From contig RYFE02000034.1 in the NCBI GenBank assembly GCA_004138175.2, positions 1-59,491 on the forward strand: 59,491 nucleotides of DNA, given 5' to 3'. Below the pieces are notes generated by a model, which made no database searches, was not told the origin of the DNA, and was given only the letters and a program-made list of their open reading frames with translations. Numbering within the stretch: the stretch's first letter is position 1; each line of letters begins with the position of its first letter. This DNA is from Chloroflexales bacterium ZM16-3. GTDB lineage: Bacteria > Chloroflexota > Chloroflexia > Chloroflexales > Chloroflexaceae. Positions 39,426 to 48,650 of the stretch are shown piece after piece. Made by a program: the position numbers and the translations under genes.

Positions 39426-41513
39426 ATGGCGCAGGTACGACAGCGTGACACATCCTCTGACTCCGATTCGCTCCAACGACCTGCGGCCCCCCGCATTGTT
39501 GATCGGTCTGGTATGCCCATCGAGAGTCAGCAGACTGCCCAGCTGTGGTACCTCCGCGTGGAAGAAGACGCCCGCCTCCAGCGGGCCGCGCTCGACGCGA
39601 CTGCCAACGCTATCGTGATCACTGACACCGATGGCGTGATCCGTTGGGTCAACCCGGCCTTCACAACGCTCACCGGCTACAGCGCCGAGGAGGCGATTGG
39701 GCTGACCACTCGGCTCCTGCGCTCTGGCGGGCAGACAGAGGCATACTATCGCGAGCTGTGGGAGACGATCACCGCTGGCGAGATCTGGCGCGGTGAGTTG
39801 CTGAACCGGCGCAAGGACGGCTCGCTCTACGTCGAGGAGCAGACGATTACCCCCGTCCGCAACGCGCTGGGCCGGATCTCGCACTATGTCGCGATCAAAC
39901 AGGATGTCACCGAGCGCAGCCAGCGCGCCCGTGAGCTTGAAGCGGTGTCCACAGTCAGCGCCGCCCTGCGCATTGCCTCGACGCGTGCGGAGATGCTGCC
40001 GGTGATCTTGGAGCAGATCTGTAACCTGCTGCACGCCGATGGTGCCATGATCGCCATCCACGACCGCGCCAGCGGCGAGGTGTTTCTGGAGCGTGGCTAT
40101 GGCGCGATGGCAGGGATGAGCGGGCTGCGGGTGTCGGCCGATTCGGGGGTGATTGGCCACGTCCTTCGCACCGGCGAGCCCTACCAGACCGCCGATATCT
40201 GGAGCGACCCACACCTCAGCCAGATCCACACCGGGCGTCTGAACGAGTCGCTGGCGGTCGCGCCGCTCAGCGCTCAGAACACGCTGATCGGGGCGCTGAT
40301 CGTCAGCCGCGCGATGATTGGTGGCTGCGGCGAGGAGATCTTCAACGACGCAGAGCTGCGCCTGCTCATATCTATCGCCGACATAGCCGCCAGCGCGCTG
40401 CGCCGGGCTGAGCTTCACGAGCAGACCAAGCAGCGGCTTCAGCGCCTTCAGGCCATCCACAATGTGAACATCACTATCTCGGCCAGCCTGGATCTTGGTG
40501 TTACCCTCGGCGTGCTGCTCGATCACGTGATCGAGCAGCTGCGGGTTGATGCTGCGGCCATCCTGCTCTTTGAGCCGCGCTCGCTCTGCCTGGAGTACGC
40601 CGCCGGGCGCGGGTTTCGTACCCATGGCATCGAGGGCGTCCGGCTCGCCCTCGACGACCCGGCCGCCGGTAAGGCGGTGATCGAGCGGCGCCCGATCAGC
40701 CTGCCGGATCTCAGCCAGCACACGCCGTTCGTCCGCGCCCGCCAGATCGACGGCGAGCAGTTCTCGTCTTACTACAACATCCCTCTGATCGCCAAGGGCT
40801 ATGTGCGCGGCGTGCTGGAGGTCTTTGTGCGAAGAGCATGGAAGGTCGATGCAGACTGGGACGAGTCGCTGCACATCCTAGCGGCCCAGGCCACCGTCGC
40901 GATCGACAACACCGCGCTGTTCGAGAGCCTTCAGCGCTCGAACATGGACCTGGCCCTCGCCTATGACGCCACCATCGAGGGCTGGTCGCGCGCGCTGGAT
41001 CTGCGCGACCGCGAGACCGAGGGGCACTCCCAGCGGGTGACGACGCTGACTATGCGGCTGGCCCATGCGCTCAAGGTGGGCGAGGAGGGCCGTATCCACA
41101 TCCAGCGCGGCGCACTGCTGCACGATATTGGCAAGATGGGTGTGCCCGACGCGATCTTGCTCAAGCCTGGCCCGCTAGATAGCGCCGAGTGGGTCGAGAT
41201 GCGTCAACACCCCACCTACGCCTACGAGATGCTCCAGCCGATCATCTACCTGCGGCCCGCGCTCGACATCCCCCGCTACCACCACGAGAAGTGGGATGGC
41301 AGCGGCTACCCGCACGGGCTGAAGGGCGACGCCATACCGCTGGCGGCGCGCATCTTCGCCGTGGCCGATGTCTGGGACGCGCTGCGTTCGAACCGGCCCT
41401 ACCGCCAGGCATGGGATGCGGAGGTGGTGCGATCCTACATCACCGCCCAGGCGGGCCGCCACTTCGACCCAGAGGTCGTGCGGGCATTCCTTGCTCTTGA
41501 CGTTGATGTGTAG
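39426..41513 (+). CDS. PAS-GAF-GAF-HD-GYP signalling protein
   Basis: A 695-residue cytoplasmic signalling protein. Order: PAS with PAC near 50-165 (NAIVITDTDGVIRWVNPAFTT), GAF about 175-325, a second GAF about 340-500, then HD-GYP from ~525 (HSQRVTTLTMRLA, ALLHDIGKMGVPDAIL, HHEKWDGSGYPHGLKG). The HD and GYP residues are complete, so it should hydrolyse cyclic di-GMP (other cyclic dinucleotides are possible). No membrane helix is present. Input signals are unknown; the two GAF domains could bind cyclic nucleotides or chromophores, but I saw no bilin-type cysteine. It has its own promoter. Confidence 0.9.
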   Translation: MAQVRQRDTSSDSDSLQRPAAPRIVDRSGMPIESQQTAQLWYLRVEEDARLQRAALDATANAIVITDTDGVIRWVNPAFTTLTGYSAEEAIGLTTRLLRSGGQTEAYYRELWETITAGEIWRGELLNRRKDGSLYVEEQTITPVRNALGRISHYVAIKQDVTERSQRARELEAVSTVSAALRIASTRAEMLPVILEQICNLLHADGAMIAIHDRASGEVFLERGYGAMAGMSGLRVSADSGVIGHVLRTGEPYQTADIWSDPHLSQIHTGRLNESLAVAPLSAQNTLIGALIVSRAMIGGCGEEIFNDAELRLLISIADIAASALRRAELHEQTKQRLQRLQAIHNVNITISASLDLGVTLGVLLDHVIEQLRVDAAAILLFEPRSLCLEYAAGRGFRTHGIEGVRLALDDPAAGKAVIERRPISLPDLSQHTPFVRARQIDGEQFSSYYNIPLIAKGYVRGVLEVFVRRAWKVDADWDESLHILAAQATVAIDNTALFESLQRSNMDLALAYDATIEGWSRALDLRDRETEGHSQRVTTLTMRLAHALKVGEEGRIHIQRGALLHDIGKMGVPDAILLKPGPLDSAEWVEMRQHPTYAYEMLQPIIYLRPALDIPRYHHEKWDGSGYPHGLKGDAIPLAARIFAVADVWDALRSNRPYRQAWDAEVVRSYITAQAGRHFDPEVVRAFLALDVDV

Positions 41514-41519
41514 GCGGTG

Positions 41520-41927
41520 CTATGCGCGCCCCGGCACATCCAGACTCTGCGCCCGCCAGATCGCCATGCCGACGCCGACGATGGCATGTAGGACAAGCAC
41601 CGTCCAGAAGTAGAAGCTGTGGACGTAAGTCGCCACCTGCTCCGGCGACACTGCCAGCGACTCGATGCGCTGGGCGACAAAGAAGCTGAAGAAGTAGAGG
41701 CAGAAGCAGCAGGCGGCGGCCATGCCCATCTCGCGGCGGCGGGCGATCAGCCAGCCTACGAAGAGCGCTGCAGGTGCGGCGAAGACCGCCCAGACCAGCG
41801 GGCGAACCGTTGATTCGTCGCGCACCAGCCCGGCCTGCGTCAGGTTATAGGCCGCCCATGCCAGGCCCACGGCGAGCGCGATAAGCATCACGCCGAGCGT
41901 TCTTAGGTCAATCCGTCGCATATCCAT
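41520..41927 (-). CDS. Four-helix membrane protein of unknown function
   Basis: A 135-residue membrane protein with four hydrophobic helices (LGVMLIALAVGLAWAAYNL, LVWAVFAAPAALFVGWLIA, MGMAAACCFCLYFFSFFVA, FYFWTVLVLHAIVGVGMAI). The third helix holds three cysteines. No family is recognised. Its start region touches the 28-bp palindrome at 41931-41958, and it follows the DUF4139 gene on the same strand. ATG 41921 is an alternative start. Confidence 0.55.
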   Translation of the reverse strand: MDMRRIDLRTLGVMLIALAVGLAWAAYNLTQAGLVRDESTVRPLVWAVFAAPAALFVGWLIARRREMGMAAACCFCLYFFSFFVAQRIESLAVSPEQVATYVHSFYFWTVLVLHAIVGVGMAIWRAQSLDVPGRA

Positions 41928-41930
41928 TCC

Positions 41931-41958
41931 GTAGGGGCGCATCGCGATGCGCCCCTAC
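41931..41958. repeat. Perfect palindrome overlapping DUF4139 stop
   Basis: GTAGGGGCGCATCG is followed by its exact complement. The TAG stop of the DUF4139 gene (41955-41957) is formed by the palindrome itself, and the next gene starts four bases beyond it. Confidence 0.8.
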
Positions 41959-43925
41959 GCCTTATTCAAACGGCCCTTCACCTGCTCCTCCAGCTGCGCG
42001 ATCCGCTGGCGCAGCCCCTCCTCGGACTTGGCGGCGGCCGCCAGGGCGTCCTCAAGCTGGTTGAGCGTCGTCACATAGCGCTGGCGCAGCGCGCCCTCGT
42101 CGCCGTCGCGACCGAGCGGCTGCAGGTTGCCCTGGATCTGGCGCTGCTGCTTGTAGATCGACTCGCGCTCCTGGTCGATCTGCCGCAGCAGGCCCTGGGC
42201 CTCGTCAATGCGGCGATAGAGATCGAGCACCCCCTCAAGGAAGGCGACCGTCTTCGCGTCTACCATGCCGTCGCGCAGCAGCATGCGCAGGCGGTCGCCG
42301 TTCAGACTGCGCACCTGCTCTTGTCGGCTCACCAGAGACCGCTCAGTGACGACAAACGTGCTGCGACCGTGGGCCGGGCATGCCACCCGCCAGCGGGCGA
42401 ATCCGGCGCTCTCCTCATCGGGGGCGCGCGTGTCGGCCAGATCGTAGTTGGCCATGCGGGCCTGCTCGATCATCACATCGGTCGGTCGGTCGAGGCCGCT
42501 CACCAGATCGTAGTTGCGAATGCGCAGGTCGTACTCCTCGTACACCATATACTCGCCACGGATCTTTACGGCGTGCAGCCGACGGTAGGACAGTGGCCGA
42601 TCACTCACCGTGATCCCGAGCTCCACGGCGTAGGGCACGATCAGCTCGCCGCCAGCCCGGGTGAAGGGCAGCACCGCCTCTCCGGCGTAGTCACCCTCAT
42701 CGAGCACCGTCACCGGGCCGCGCTCCAGGGTCAGCCCCGTCCCGTTGGTTAGCCGCAGCGACGCCACCGGGTGATCCGGCAGCTTGGCCCGGTTGTAGAG
42801 CAGATCCCGGCGGGCGGGCAGGCGCTTGCTGACGATTGGCACCATCGCCGACTGTCCGCGGGCCACGTTGACTGGGTGGCCGACCTTGTAGGCGAACAGG
42901 GCGCCGCGGTCATCGCCCATGGTGTTGATCTCGACGGCCTCATCGAGCTGCTGGGCCGAGATGCGCTCGCGGCTGGCCGACTTTGCTAGCATTCTCTCTG
43001 GAGGCGGGGCCATCGGGGCCGGCATCGCCGCGCCAAAGGCCATCATATCGACGTCGGGCTGTACCAGCGGCGCGGCGTCAAAGAAGATCGGCGCGCCCAC
43101 CGTGCGCTCCTCATCCTCCACCAGGGGCCGCTCCGGCGTGCGCGGCTCGTAGAGCCGGTAGCGGAACGAGATCGGCATGCCCGCCACCAGAGTCAGCTCG
43201 ACGCCCTCAAGGTTCTCGTCCAGCTGGTTGTCGAAGATGCCCCAGCCCTGGAGGAGGACGAATGCGGAGGGCGGAGAGCGGAGGGCGGAGGGCTGATCCG
43301 CCGCCGCCACCTCCTCAAAGAGGAGCCGGTAGCTCACCCGCCAGGCCGGGGCCGGGGCGATGTAGCCCACCAGCAGCTCGTGGTCGCCGGGGCTGAGGTG
43401 GATGGTGGCGCTGCGCCGATCCTCCTCGCTCTGGGCGGCTTTGAGGAAGTAGCCGAGGTCGGCAACCGCCGCGTCGTCGAGCAGATCCACGCGGGCCAGA
43501 TCTGCCAGGGGCAGTGCGCGCACCTGTCGCGCCTCGGCGTCGTAGATCGACACCATCGCCCGCAGCAGCGGCTCATCGTCCTCGTAGTCCACGCCAACAA
43601 CCAGCCCCTCAATGCCGCTCTCGTTGGCGAGCACCAGCCGCGCCCGGCGTCCGCGCAGGTCGCGCAGCAGGTCGAGCATGCTCTGCCGGTCGGAGAGGTG
43701 GATGCTGCCGCGATCAAGGACGGCCGCGCGATCCTCGGGGGTCTCAAAGTCGATACTCTGCACCTGGCCGGCACCGAGATCCATGGCCACCAGGCTCTTG
43801 AGGACATCGTCCATCGCCTCACGGGCGAAGGTGAGCTGTAGGCGCTCGCCGCTCAGCGGCCCGCGCCGCTCGAAGTAGCCCACGCCGTGCTTGTAGATTG
43901 TCATCCGGGTGATTGGCAGCGACAT
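41955..43925 (-). CDS. DUF4139 domain protein
   Basis: A 656-residue protein without signal peptide. The N-terminus ([18 protein letters not shown]) and the central [18 protein letters not shown] and [26 protein letters not shown] segments match DUF4139-type proteins, with a C-terminal coiled coil (residues ~570-655). Function is unknown. A GCGGAGG heptad array at 43264-43291 encodes [12 protein letters not shown], an apparent insertion between the [11 protein letters not shown] strand and the LLQGWG strand. The stop codon lies in a palindrome. Confidence 0.7.
   Translation of the reverse strand: MSLPITRMTIYKHGVGYFERRGPLSGERLQLTFAREAMDDVLKSLVAMDLGAGQVQSIDFETPEDRAAVLDRGSIHLSDRQSMLDLLRDLRGRRARLVLANESGIEGLVVGVDYEDDEPLLRAMVSIYDAEARQVRALPLADLARVDLLDDAAVADLGYFLKAAQSEEDRRSATIHLSPGDHELLVGYIAPAPAWRVSYRLLFEEVAAADQPSALRSPPSAFVLLQGWGIFDNQLDENLEGVELTLVAGMPISFRYRLYEPRTPERPLVEDEERTVGAPIFFDAAPLVQPDVDMMAFGAAMPAPMAPPPERMLAKSASRERISAQQLDEAVEINTMGDDRGALFAYKVGHPVNVARGQSAMVPIVSKRLPARRDLLYNRAKLPDHPVASLRLTNGTGLTLERGPVTVLDEGDYAGEAVLPFTRAGGELIVPYAVELGITVSDRPLSYRRLHAVKIRGEYMVYEEYDLRIRNYDLVSGLDRPTDVMIEQARMANYDLADTRAPDEESAGFARWRVACPAHGRSTFVVTERSLVSRQEQVRSLNGDRLRMLLRDGMVDAKTVAFLEGVLDLYRRIDEAQGLLRQIDQERESIYKQQRQIQGNLQPLGRDGDEGALRQRYVTTLNQLEDALAAAAKSEEGLRQRIAQLEEQVKGRLNKA
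43264..43291. repeat. GCGGAGG heptads inside DUF4139 gene
   Basis: Three GCGGAGG units and one GCGGAGA variant in tandem encode ALRSPPSAF in a loop of the DUF4139 protein. Confidence 0.8.
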
Positions 43926-44030
43926 CGGGAGCTCCTAGGGTACAGGGTACAAGGTTGTCCAGTGAAGCTTCGGGTGTATGGTAGCACATTCCAGGCGACG
44001 CATCGACATGATGGTTGTGAGTCATTGCTG

Positions 44031-44060
44031 GTGACGGCCCCGGTGGAAGGATGCTATAAT
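44031..44060 (+). promoter_or_regulatory. Promoter of rlmN, probable leaderless transcript
   Basis: GTGACG and TATAAT are separated by 18 bases, with TGC giving an extended -10. The expected transcription start is only about three bases before the ATG at 44070 and no SD is present, so the message may be leaderless. Confidence 0.6.
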
Positions 44061-44069
44061 CTACCCGCT

Positions 44070-45239
44070 ATGCCAAACCCTTCGCTCTATGATATGACTC
44101 TGGCCGACGTTGAGGCCCTGATGCGCGGCTGGGGCCAGCCTCCCTTCCGCGCCCGCCAGATCTACCGCCAGCTCTACATAAACCTTGCCGATAGCCCGGC
44201 GTCGATGACCGACCTGCCCCTGGCCCTGCGCGAGCGCCTGCTCGCCGAGGTACCCCTCGGCGGGCTGCGCCTCGTCCGTACCCAGCAGTCCGCCGATGGC
44301 CTGACCCGCAAGGCGCTCTTTGCCCTCCCCGATGGAGCGGTGGTCGAGACGGTGCTTATGCTCTACGCCGACCGGGCTACCGCCTGTGTCTCCACCCAGG
44401 CGGGCTGCGCCATGGGCTGTGTCTTCTGCGCCACCGCTAAGCTTGGCCTGCTGCGCAACCTCAGCCCCGGCGAGATCGTCGAGCAGGCGATCTGGGCGAG
44501 CCGCGAGCTGCGGGCTTGGCAGGGGACAGGGGACAGGGGACAGGGGACAGGTACTGATGACCCGCAGGATGATGGGGGCCGCTGGATGGCCGATTCACCC
44601 ACCCCCGTCCAGCAGCTCAGCCGTATCTCGAACCTAGTCTTCATGGGCATGGGCGAGCCGCTGGCCAACTATGAGCGCTGGTGGGCTGCGGTGCAGCGCC
44701 TGCACGACCCGCAGGGCTTCAATATGGGCGCCCGCAGCATGACGGTCTCGACGGTGGGGCTGGCCCAGGGCATCCGCCGCCTGGCCGACGAGGGCATGCC
44801 GATCAACCTGGCGATCTCGCTCCACGCCCCCGACGACGCCCTGCGCAGCGAGCTGATGCCGATCAACGACCGCTTCCCGATCACCGACCTGCTCGACGCG
44901 GCCCGCGAGTATATTGAGAAGACCGGGCGGCGCGTCTCGTTCGAGTACGTGCTGCTCCAGGGGCGCAACGACCAGCCGCACCAGGCGCTGGCCCTGGCTA
45001 AGCTGCTGCGCGGCCACACTGCCGACGGCGCCAACCGGGGCGTGCCCCTGCTCTGCCACGTCAACCTCATCCCCTGGAACCCTATCCCCGGCGCGCCGCT
45101 CGGCCGCTCCGAGTACAAGCGCATCCTCGCCTTCCAGCAGGTGTTGATGGACTACGGCGTGGCCTGCACCGTCCGCGTCGAGCGCGGGGTCGAGATCGCC
45201 GCTGCCTGTGGGCAGCTCGCAGGATCAATGCAAAATTAA
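44070..45239 (+). CDS. rlmN: 23S rRNA (adenine2503-C2)/tRNA methyltransferase
   Basis: A 389-residue radical SAM enzyme that methylates A2503 of 23S rRNA and A37 of some tRNAs. The iron-sulfur cluster motif is [23 protein letters not shown] and the C-terminal [18 protein letters not shown] with its methyl-carrying cysteines fit RlmN. Between residues ~150 and 185, four AGGGGAC heptads encode [12 protein letters not shown] followed by further extra sequence before [12 protein letters not shown], a site where other RlmN proteins are short. The ATG at 44070 is chosen from homology and the -10 position. Confidence 0.92.
   Translation: MPNPSLYDMTLADVEALMRGWGQPPFRARQIYRQLYINLADSPASMTDLPLALRERLLAEVPLGGLRLVRTQQSADGLTRKALFALPDGAVVETVLMLYADRATACVSTQAGCAMGCVFCATAKLGLLRNLSPGEIVEQAIWASRELRAWQGTGDRGQGTGTDDPQDDGGRWMADSPTPVQQLSRISNLVFMGMGEPLANYERWWAAVQRLHDPQGFNMGARSMTVSTVGLAQGIRRLADEGMPINLAISLHAPDDALRSELMPINDRFPITDLLDAAREYIEKTGRRVSFEYVLLQGRNDQPHQALALAKLLRGHTADGANRGVPLLCHVNLIPWNPIPGAPLGRSEYKRILAFQQVLMDYGVACTVRVERGVEIAAACGQLAGSMQN
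44521..44548. repeat. Four AGGGGAC heptads inside rlmN
   Basis: Four perfect tandem heptads (28 bp) lie in the coding region just before the conserved [10 protein letters not shown] strand. Gain or loss of one unit would shift the frame upstream of essential residues. Confidence 0.9.
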
Positions 45240-45260
45240 AAATGCAAAATACGCAATAGA

Positions 45261-45368
45261 GCATAAGTAACGCTGTCACCCTGAGCGAAGCGAAGGGTCC
45301 CGGCCGGGATTCTTCGCTTCGCTCAGCATGACAGGACGCCTCACAGGGTTACTTCTGCGGTATTGCCA
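45261..45368. repeat. Composite MITE-like element, copy 2
   Basis: The outer right arm reads TTACTTCTGCGGTATTGCC, the complement of GGCAATACCGCAGAAG with its AA extension, and pairs imperfectly with CATAAGTAACGCTGT on the left. Nested inside is a CTTCGCTTCGCTCAG hairpin (45273-45333). It lies between rlmN and the substrate-binding protein gene. The left flank (45232-45256) also holds two GCAAAAT-type heptads. Confidence 0.65.
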
Positions 45369-45393
45369 AAATACAAAGTTGAGGATGTTTCAG

Positions 45394-47046
45394 ATGACAC
45401 GTTGTGCCACCAATTGTAATTCACGTCTCGCCTTTTGCCTTTTGCCTTTTGCCTTTTGCCTTTTGCTGCTCTCCGCCTGCGGCACCTCCCAGCCCGTGCC
45501 CACGCCGACGCCTGTCGCCGCCGTCCCGGCCATCCCCGCCCCAGTCGTCGATCTGGGCAACGGCGGCACGCTGATTATGACCCTGGGCGCGCGCGACCCG
45601 GAGTCGCTCGACCCGGCCCTGGCAGGGAACATTGGGAACATCTTCCTGATCCGTCAGCTCTTCAGCGGCCTCACCCGGCTCGACGCCAACCTGAAGGTGC
45701 AGCCTGACCTCGCCGAGTCCTGGCAGATCTCGCCCGATGGGATGACCTACACCTTCACCCTGCTTAAGAGCGCCCGCTTCGCCGACGGCACGCCGATCAC
45801 CTCTGCCGACGTGGTCTACTCGCTGGAGCGGGCCACCGACCCGAGCCTGGCCCCCTCGCTGCCTGCGGCCACCTACCTGAACGACATCGTCGGCGTGCGC
45901 GAGAAGCTCGCCGGGAAGGCTAGCAGCATCTCCGGCCTGAGCGCCCCCGATGATCTCACCGTGGTGATCACCACCGATGCGCCCAAGAGCTTCTTTCTCT
46001 CCAAGCTCGCTTTCCCCACCAGCTATGTCGTCGATAGGCGGACGGTCGAGTCCGGCCAGGGCAACTGGATGGAGCACCCCAACGGCAGCGGCCCCTTCGA
46101 CATGGAGCGATGGGATCACGATAAGCTCCTGGTGCTGAAGCGCAATGTCAACTTCTACCGCGACCTGCCGAAGCTTGACCGGGTGCGATTCCTGATCGGC
46201 GCGGCCGCGAGCAACCCCATGGTGCTCTACGAGCAGGGCGACATCGACCTGACGGCGGTGCCTATCTACGCCCTCGCCCGTGTGCAAGATGCCAGCAACG
46301 CTCTGTCGAAGGAGCTTGTGCGTGTGCCGCAGCTCTCAACCTACTATGTGGCAATGAATGTGAATTTGCCGCCCTTTGATGACCCAAAGGTACGCCAGGC
46401 ATTCGGCCTGCTGATCGACAGGGCTAAGCTTGCCGAGGTGTCGTTGGATGGCGCCGCCGAGATGGCGCGCGGTATCCTGCCGCCAGGCATCCCCGGCTAC
46501 AACCCGGACTTGCCTGAGGTGCGGCACGACATCGAGCGGGCCAAGGCGCTGCTTGCCGAGTCGCGCTACGGCAGCGCCGATAAGCTTCCGCCGATTGTGG
46601 CCTATGGCAGCTGGGCAAGCACGCTCAGCGAGGTGGCGAAGGACGAGTTGGGCATCACCATTGAGGTGCGCGGCTACGAGGAGTACAGCGATTACCTGAG
46701 CGCGCTAAACCAGCGCCAGTTCCAGATCTACGGCAGCGGTTGGATCGCCGACTACCCCGACCCGGAGAACTTTCTGGATGTGCTGTTTCGCGGTGGCAGC
46801 GGCGAGAACCACACCAGCTACGACAGCCCGCAGGTGAACGACCTGCTCGACCGGGCCGCCGTGGAGAAGGACGAGGCGACGCGATTCGACCTGTACCACC
46901 AGGCCGAGATCCAGATCCTGGCTGACGCGCCGGTGATCCCGCTTTACCACAACATCGCCTACACCCTGGTCAAGCCCTATGTGCGCGGGCTTGAGGTGAC
47001 GCCAATGGGAATCCTCGACCTCTCGACGGTCGAGCTTGCTCGGTAG
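45394..47046 (+). CDS. ABC transporter substrate-binding lipoprotein, peptide type
   Basis: A 550-residue extracytoplasmic solute-binding protein of the SBP_bac_5 (DppA/OppA) family, which delivers peptides or nickel-like ligands to an ABC permease. DPESLDPALAGNIGNIFLIRQLFSGLT, LAESWQISPDGMTYTFTL and HPNGSGPFDMERWDHDKLL are family signatures. The signal peptide ends in the lipobox LLSAC. Its hydrophobic core LAFCLLPFAFCLLLL is encoded by five CTTTTGC heptads. ATG 45394 is chosen because GAGG stands nine bases upstream. No permease or ATPase genes are adjacent, so its transporter is elsewhere. Confidence 0.9.
   Translation: MTRCATNCNSRLAFCLLPFAFCLLLLSACGTSQPVPTPTPVAAVPAIPAPVVDLGNGGTLIMTLGARDPESLDPALAGNIGNIFLIRQLFSGLTRLDANLKVQPDLAESWQISPDGMTYTFTLLKSARFADGTPITSADVVYSLERATDPSLAPSLPAATYLNDIVGVREKLAGKASSISGLSAPDDLTVVITTDAPKSFFLSKLAFPTSYVVDRRTVESGQGNWMEHPNGSGPFDMERWDHDKLLVLKRNVNFYRDLPKLDRVRFLIGAAASNPMVLYEQGDIDLTAVPIYALARVQDASNALSKELVRVPQLSTYYVAMNVNLPPFDDPKVRQAFGLLIDRAKLAEVSLDGAAEMARGILPPGIPGYNPDLPEVRHDIERAKALLAESRYGSADKLPPIVAYGSWASTLSEVAKDELGITIEVRGYEEYSDYLSALNQRQFQIYGSGWIADYPDPENFLDVLFRGGSGENHTSYDSPQVNDLLDRAAVEKDEATRFDLYHQAEIQILADAPVIPLYHNIAYTLVKPYVRGLEVTPMGILDLSTVELAR
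45432..45466. repeat. Five CTTTTGC heptads encoding a signal peptide core
   Basis: Five perfect tandem heptads read through all three frames to give the hydrophobic residues FCLLPFAFCLLL of the lipoprotein signal peptide. Confidence 0.9.
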
Positions 47047-47085
47047 TTTGCGCTGGGGGCTACGCGACTCTAACCCTCCCCTCCC

Positions 47086-47091
47086 TATAAT
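47086..47091 (+). promoter_or_regulatory. -10 element before UMF1 gene
   Basis: TATAAT stands 24 bases before the ATG at 47115, which has GAGAGGA upstream. No matching -35 is visible at normal spacing, so the strength is uncertain. Confidence 0.4.
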
Positions 47092-47114
47092 CCAATCCCT
47101 GAGAGGACGTCCTG

Positions 47115-48470
47115 ATGACCGCCCCAACCGTCGCCCAGGCCGGGCCAATGATCGAGAACCGTCGTGAGCAGATCGGCTGGTACTTCTACGACTGGGCAAA
47201 CTCTGCATTCTCTACCACGGTGGTGACCGTCTTCCTGGGGCCGTACCTCTCCTCGGTGGCCGAGGCCGCCGCCGACGCACAGGGCATGGTCTACCCGCTG
47301 GGCATCCCGGTGGCCTCGGGCTCCTTCTTCCCCTACATGGTGTCGCTCTCGGTGCTGCTCCAGGTGCTCTTCCTGCCCATCCTGGGCGCGATCGCCGACT
47401 ACACGCAGATCAAGAAGCAGCTGCTCGGCCTCTTCGCCTACATCGGCGCATTCGCCACTATGGGGCTATTCTTCCTGGAGGGCAGCAACTACCTGCTCGG
47501 CGGCGGGCTGTTCCTGGTGGCGAATCTGGCCTTCGGCGCATCGATCGTTTTCTACAACGCCTACCTGCCCGACATCGCCAGCCCGGATCGGCGTGATGCG
47601 GTCTCGTCGCAGGGCTGGGCGCTGGGGTACCTGGGCGGCGGGCTGCTGCTGGTGCTGAACCTGATACTCTTCAACAGCCGCGATGCGCTGGGGATCCCCA
47701 CGAACCTGGCGGTGCGGATCTGCCTGGCCTCGGCGGGCGTCTGGTGGGCGATCTTCACGATCATCCCGCTGCTGACCCTGCGGGTGCGGGCCTCGGCAAA
47801 GGCGCTGCCGTCCGGCGAGCGCTACCTGACAGTCGGATTCAGTCAGCTCGGCCACACCTTCAGCCAGATGCGCCACTACCCGCAGACGATCACGTTCCTG
47901 GTGGCCTATCTGCTCTATAACGACGGCATCCAGGCAGTGATCGCCCTGGCCTCGGTGTTCGGCGCCGAGGAGCTGAACATCCCGCAGTCCTACCTCATCC
48001 TCACCATCCTCATCGTACAGTTTGTGGCCTTCGGTGGCGCTCTGGCCTTCGGCTGGCTCGCAAGGCGCGTGGGCAGCAAGCGGGCGATCATGATCAGCCT
48101 GGTGATCTGGGTGGGGGCGGTGATCTTCAGCTATGTGATGCCGGCGAACAACGTGCCGCTGTTCTTCGTGCTCGGCGCGATCATCGCCGTGGTGCTGGGC
48201 GGTAGCCAGGCGCTCAGCCGCTCAGTCTTCTCGCTGATGATCCCGGCGGGACAGGAGGCCGAGTACTTCAGTCTCTACGAAGTGAGCGAGCGCGGCACCA
48301 GCTGGCTGGCCCCGCTGCTTTTCGGCCTAGCCCTCCAGTTCACCGGCAGCTACCGCATCGCCATCGTCTCGCTGATGGTCTTCTTCATCGTGGGCCTGGC
48401 CATCCTCACCCGCGTCGACATCCGCCGCGCGGCCGTGGAGGCCGGGAACGAGGCACCGGCTCACGGGTGA
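47115..48470 (+). CDS. UMF1-family MFS transporter (Atg22-like)
   Basis: A 451-residue inner membrane transporter with about twelve helices. GWYFYDWANSAFSTTVVTVFLGPYL at the N-terminus is the hallmark of the UMF1/Atg22-like branch of the major facilitator superfamily, and QGWALGYLGGGLLLVLNLILF and GGSQALSRSVFSLMIP are further signatures. In fungi Atg22 exports amino acids from the vacuole; bacterial substrates are unknown. It follows the peptide-binding lipoprotein gene by 68 bases on the same strand but has its own -10 element. Confidence 0.85.
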   Translation: MTAPTVAQAGPMIENRREQIGWYFYDWANSAFSTTVVTVFLGPYLSSVAEAAADAQGMVYPLGIPVASGSFFPYMVSLSVLLQVLFLPILGAIADYTQIKKQLLGLFAYIGAFATMGLFFLEGSNYLLGGGLFLVANLAFGASIVFYNAYLPDIASPDRRDAVSSQGWALGYLGGGLLLVLNLILFNSRDALGIPTNLAVRICLASAGVWWAIFTIIPLLTLRVRASAKALPSGERYLTVGFSQLGHTFSQMRHYPQTITFLVAYLLYNDGIQAVIALASVFGAEELNIPQSYLILTILIVQFVAFGGALAFGWLARRVGSKRAIMISLVIWVGAVIFSYVMPANNVPLFFVLGAIIAVVLGGSQALSRSVFSLMIPAGQEAEYFSLYEVSERGTSWLAPLLFGLALQFTGSYRIAIVSLMVFFIVGLAILTRVDIRRAAVEAGNEAPAHG

Positions 48471-48480
48471 TCTGGGGATC

Positions 48481-48587
48481 GGGAGTCAGGAGTCAGGAGG
48501 GCAGGAGTCAGGAGTCGGGAGTCGGGAGTCAGTGTTCCGACTCTCGGATCACTGGCTTCCGACTCCTGACTCCTGACTCCCGCCCTC
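48481..48587. repeat. GGAGTCA/GGAGTCG heptad array with inverted copies
   Basis: Heptads of the form GGAGTC(A/G) at 48481-48532 face inverted GACTCCT/GACTCCC units at 48561-48582. The array follows the UMF1 stop codon. The same repeat type is at 48926-49052 and at the right window edge. Confidence 0.85.
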
Positions 48588-48607
48588 CAACCCCAACGCG
48601 AATACGG

Positions 48608-48613
48608 TATACT
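48608..48613 (+). promoter_or_regulatory. -10 element before small membrane protein gene
   Basis: TATACT is 38 bases before the ATG at 48651. The -35 position falls in the edge of the heptad array and is poor. Confidence 0.35.
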
Positions 48614-48650
48614 GCGCGCAGAGCTATTGTCGAGCGTGACAGGAGTCCCG

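Noticed and set aside
39366..40874. 502-codon minus-strand frame opposite the HD-GYP gene
   Set aside because: It is antisense to confident PAS and GAF domains, and its residue composition is rich in histidine, arginine and glutamine as expected for a shadow of GC-rich codons.
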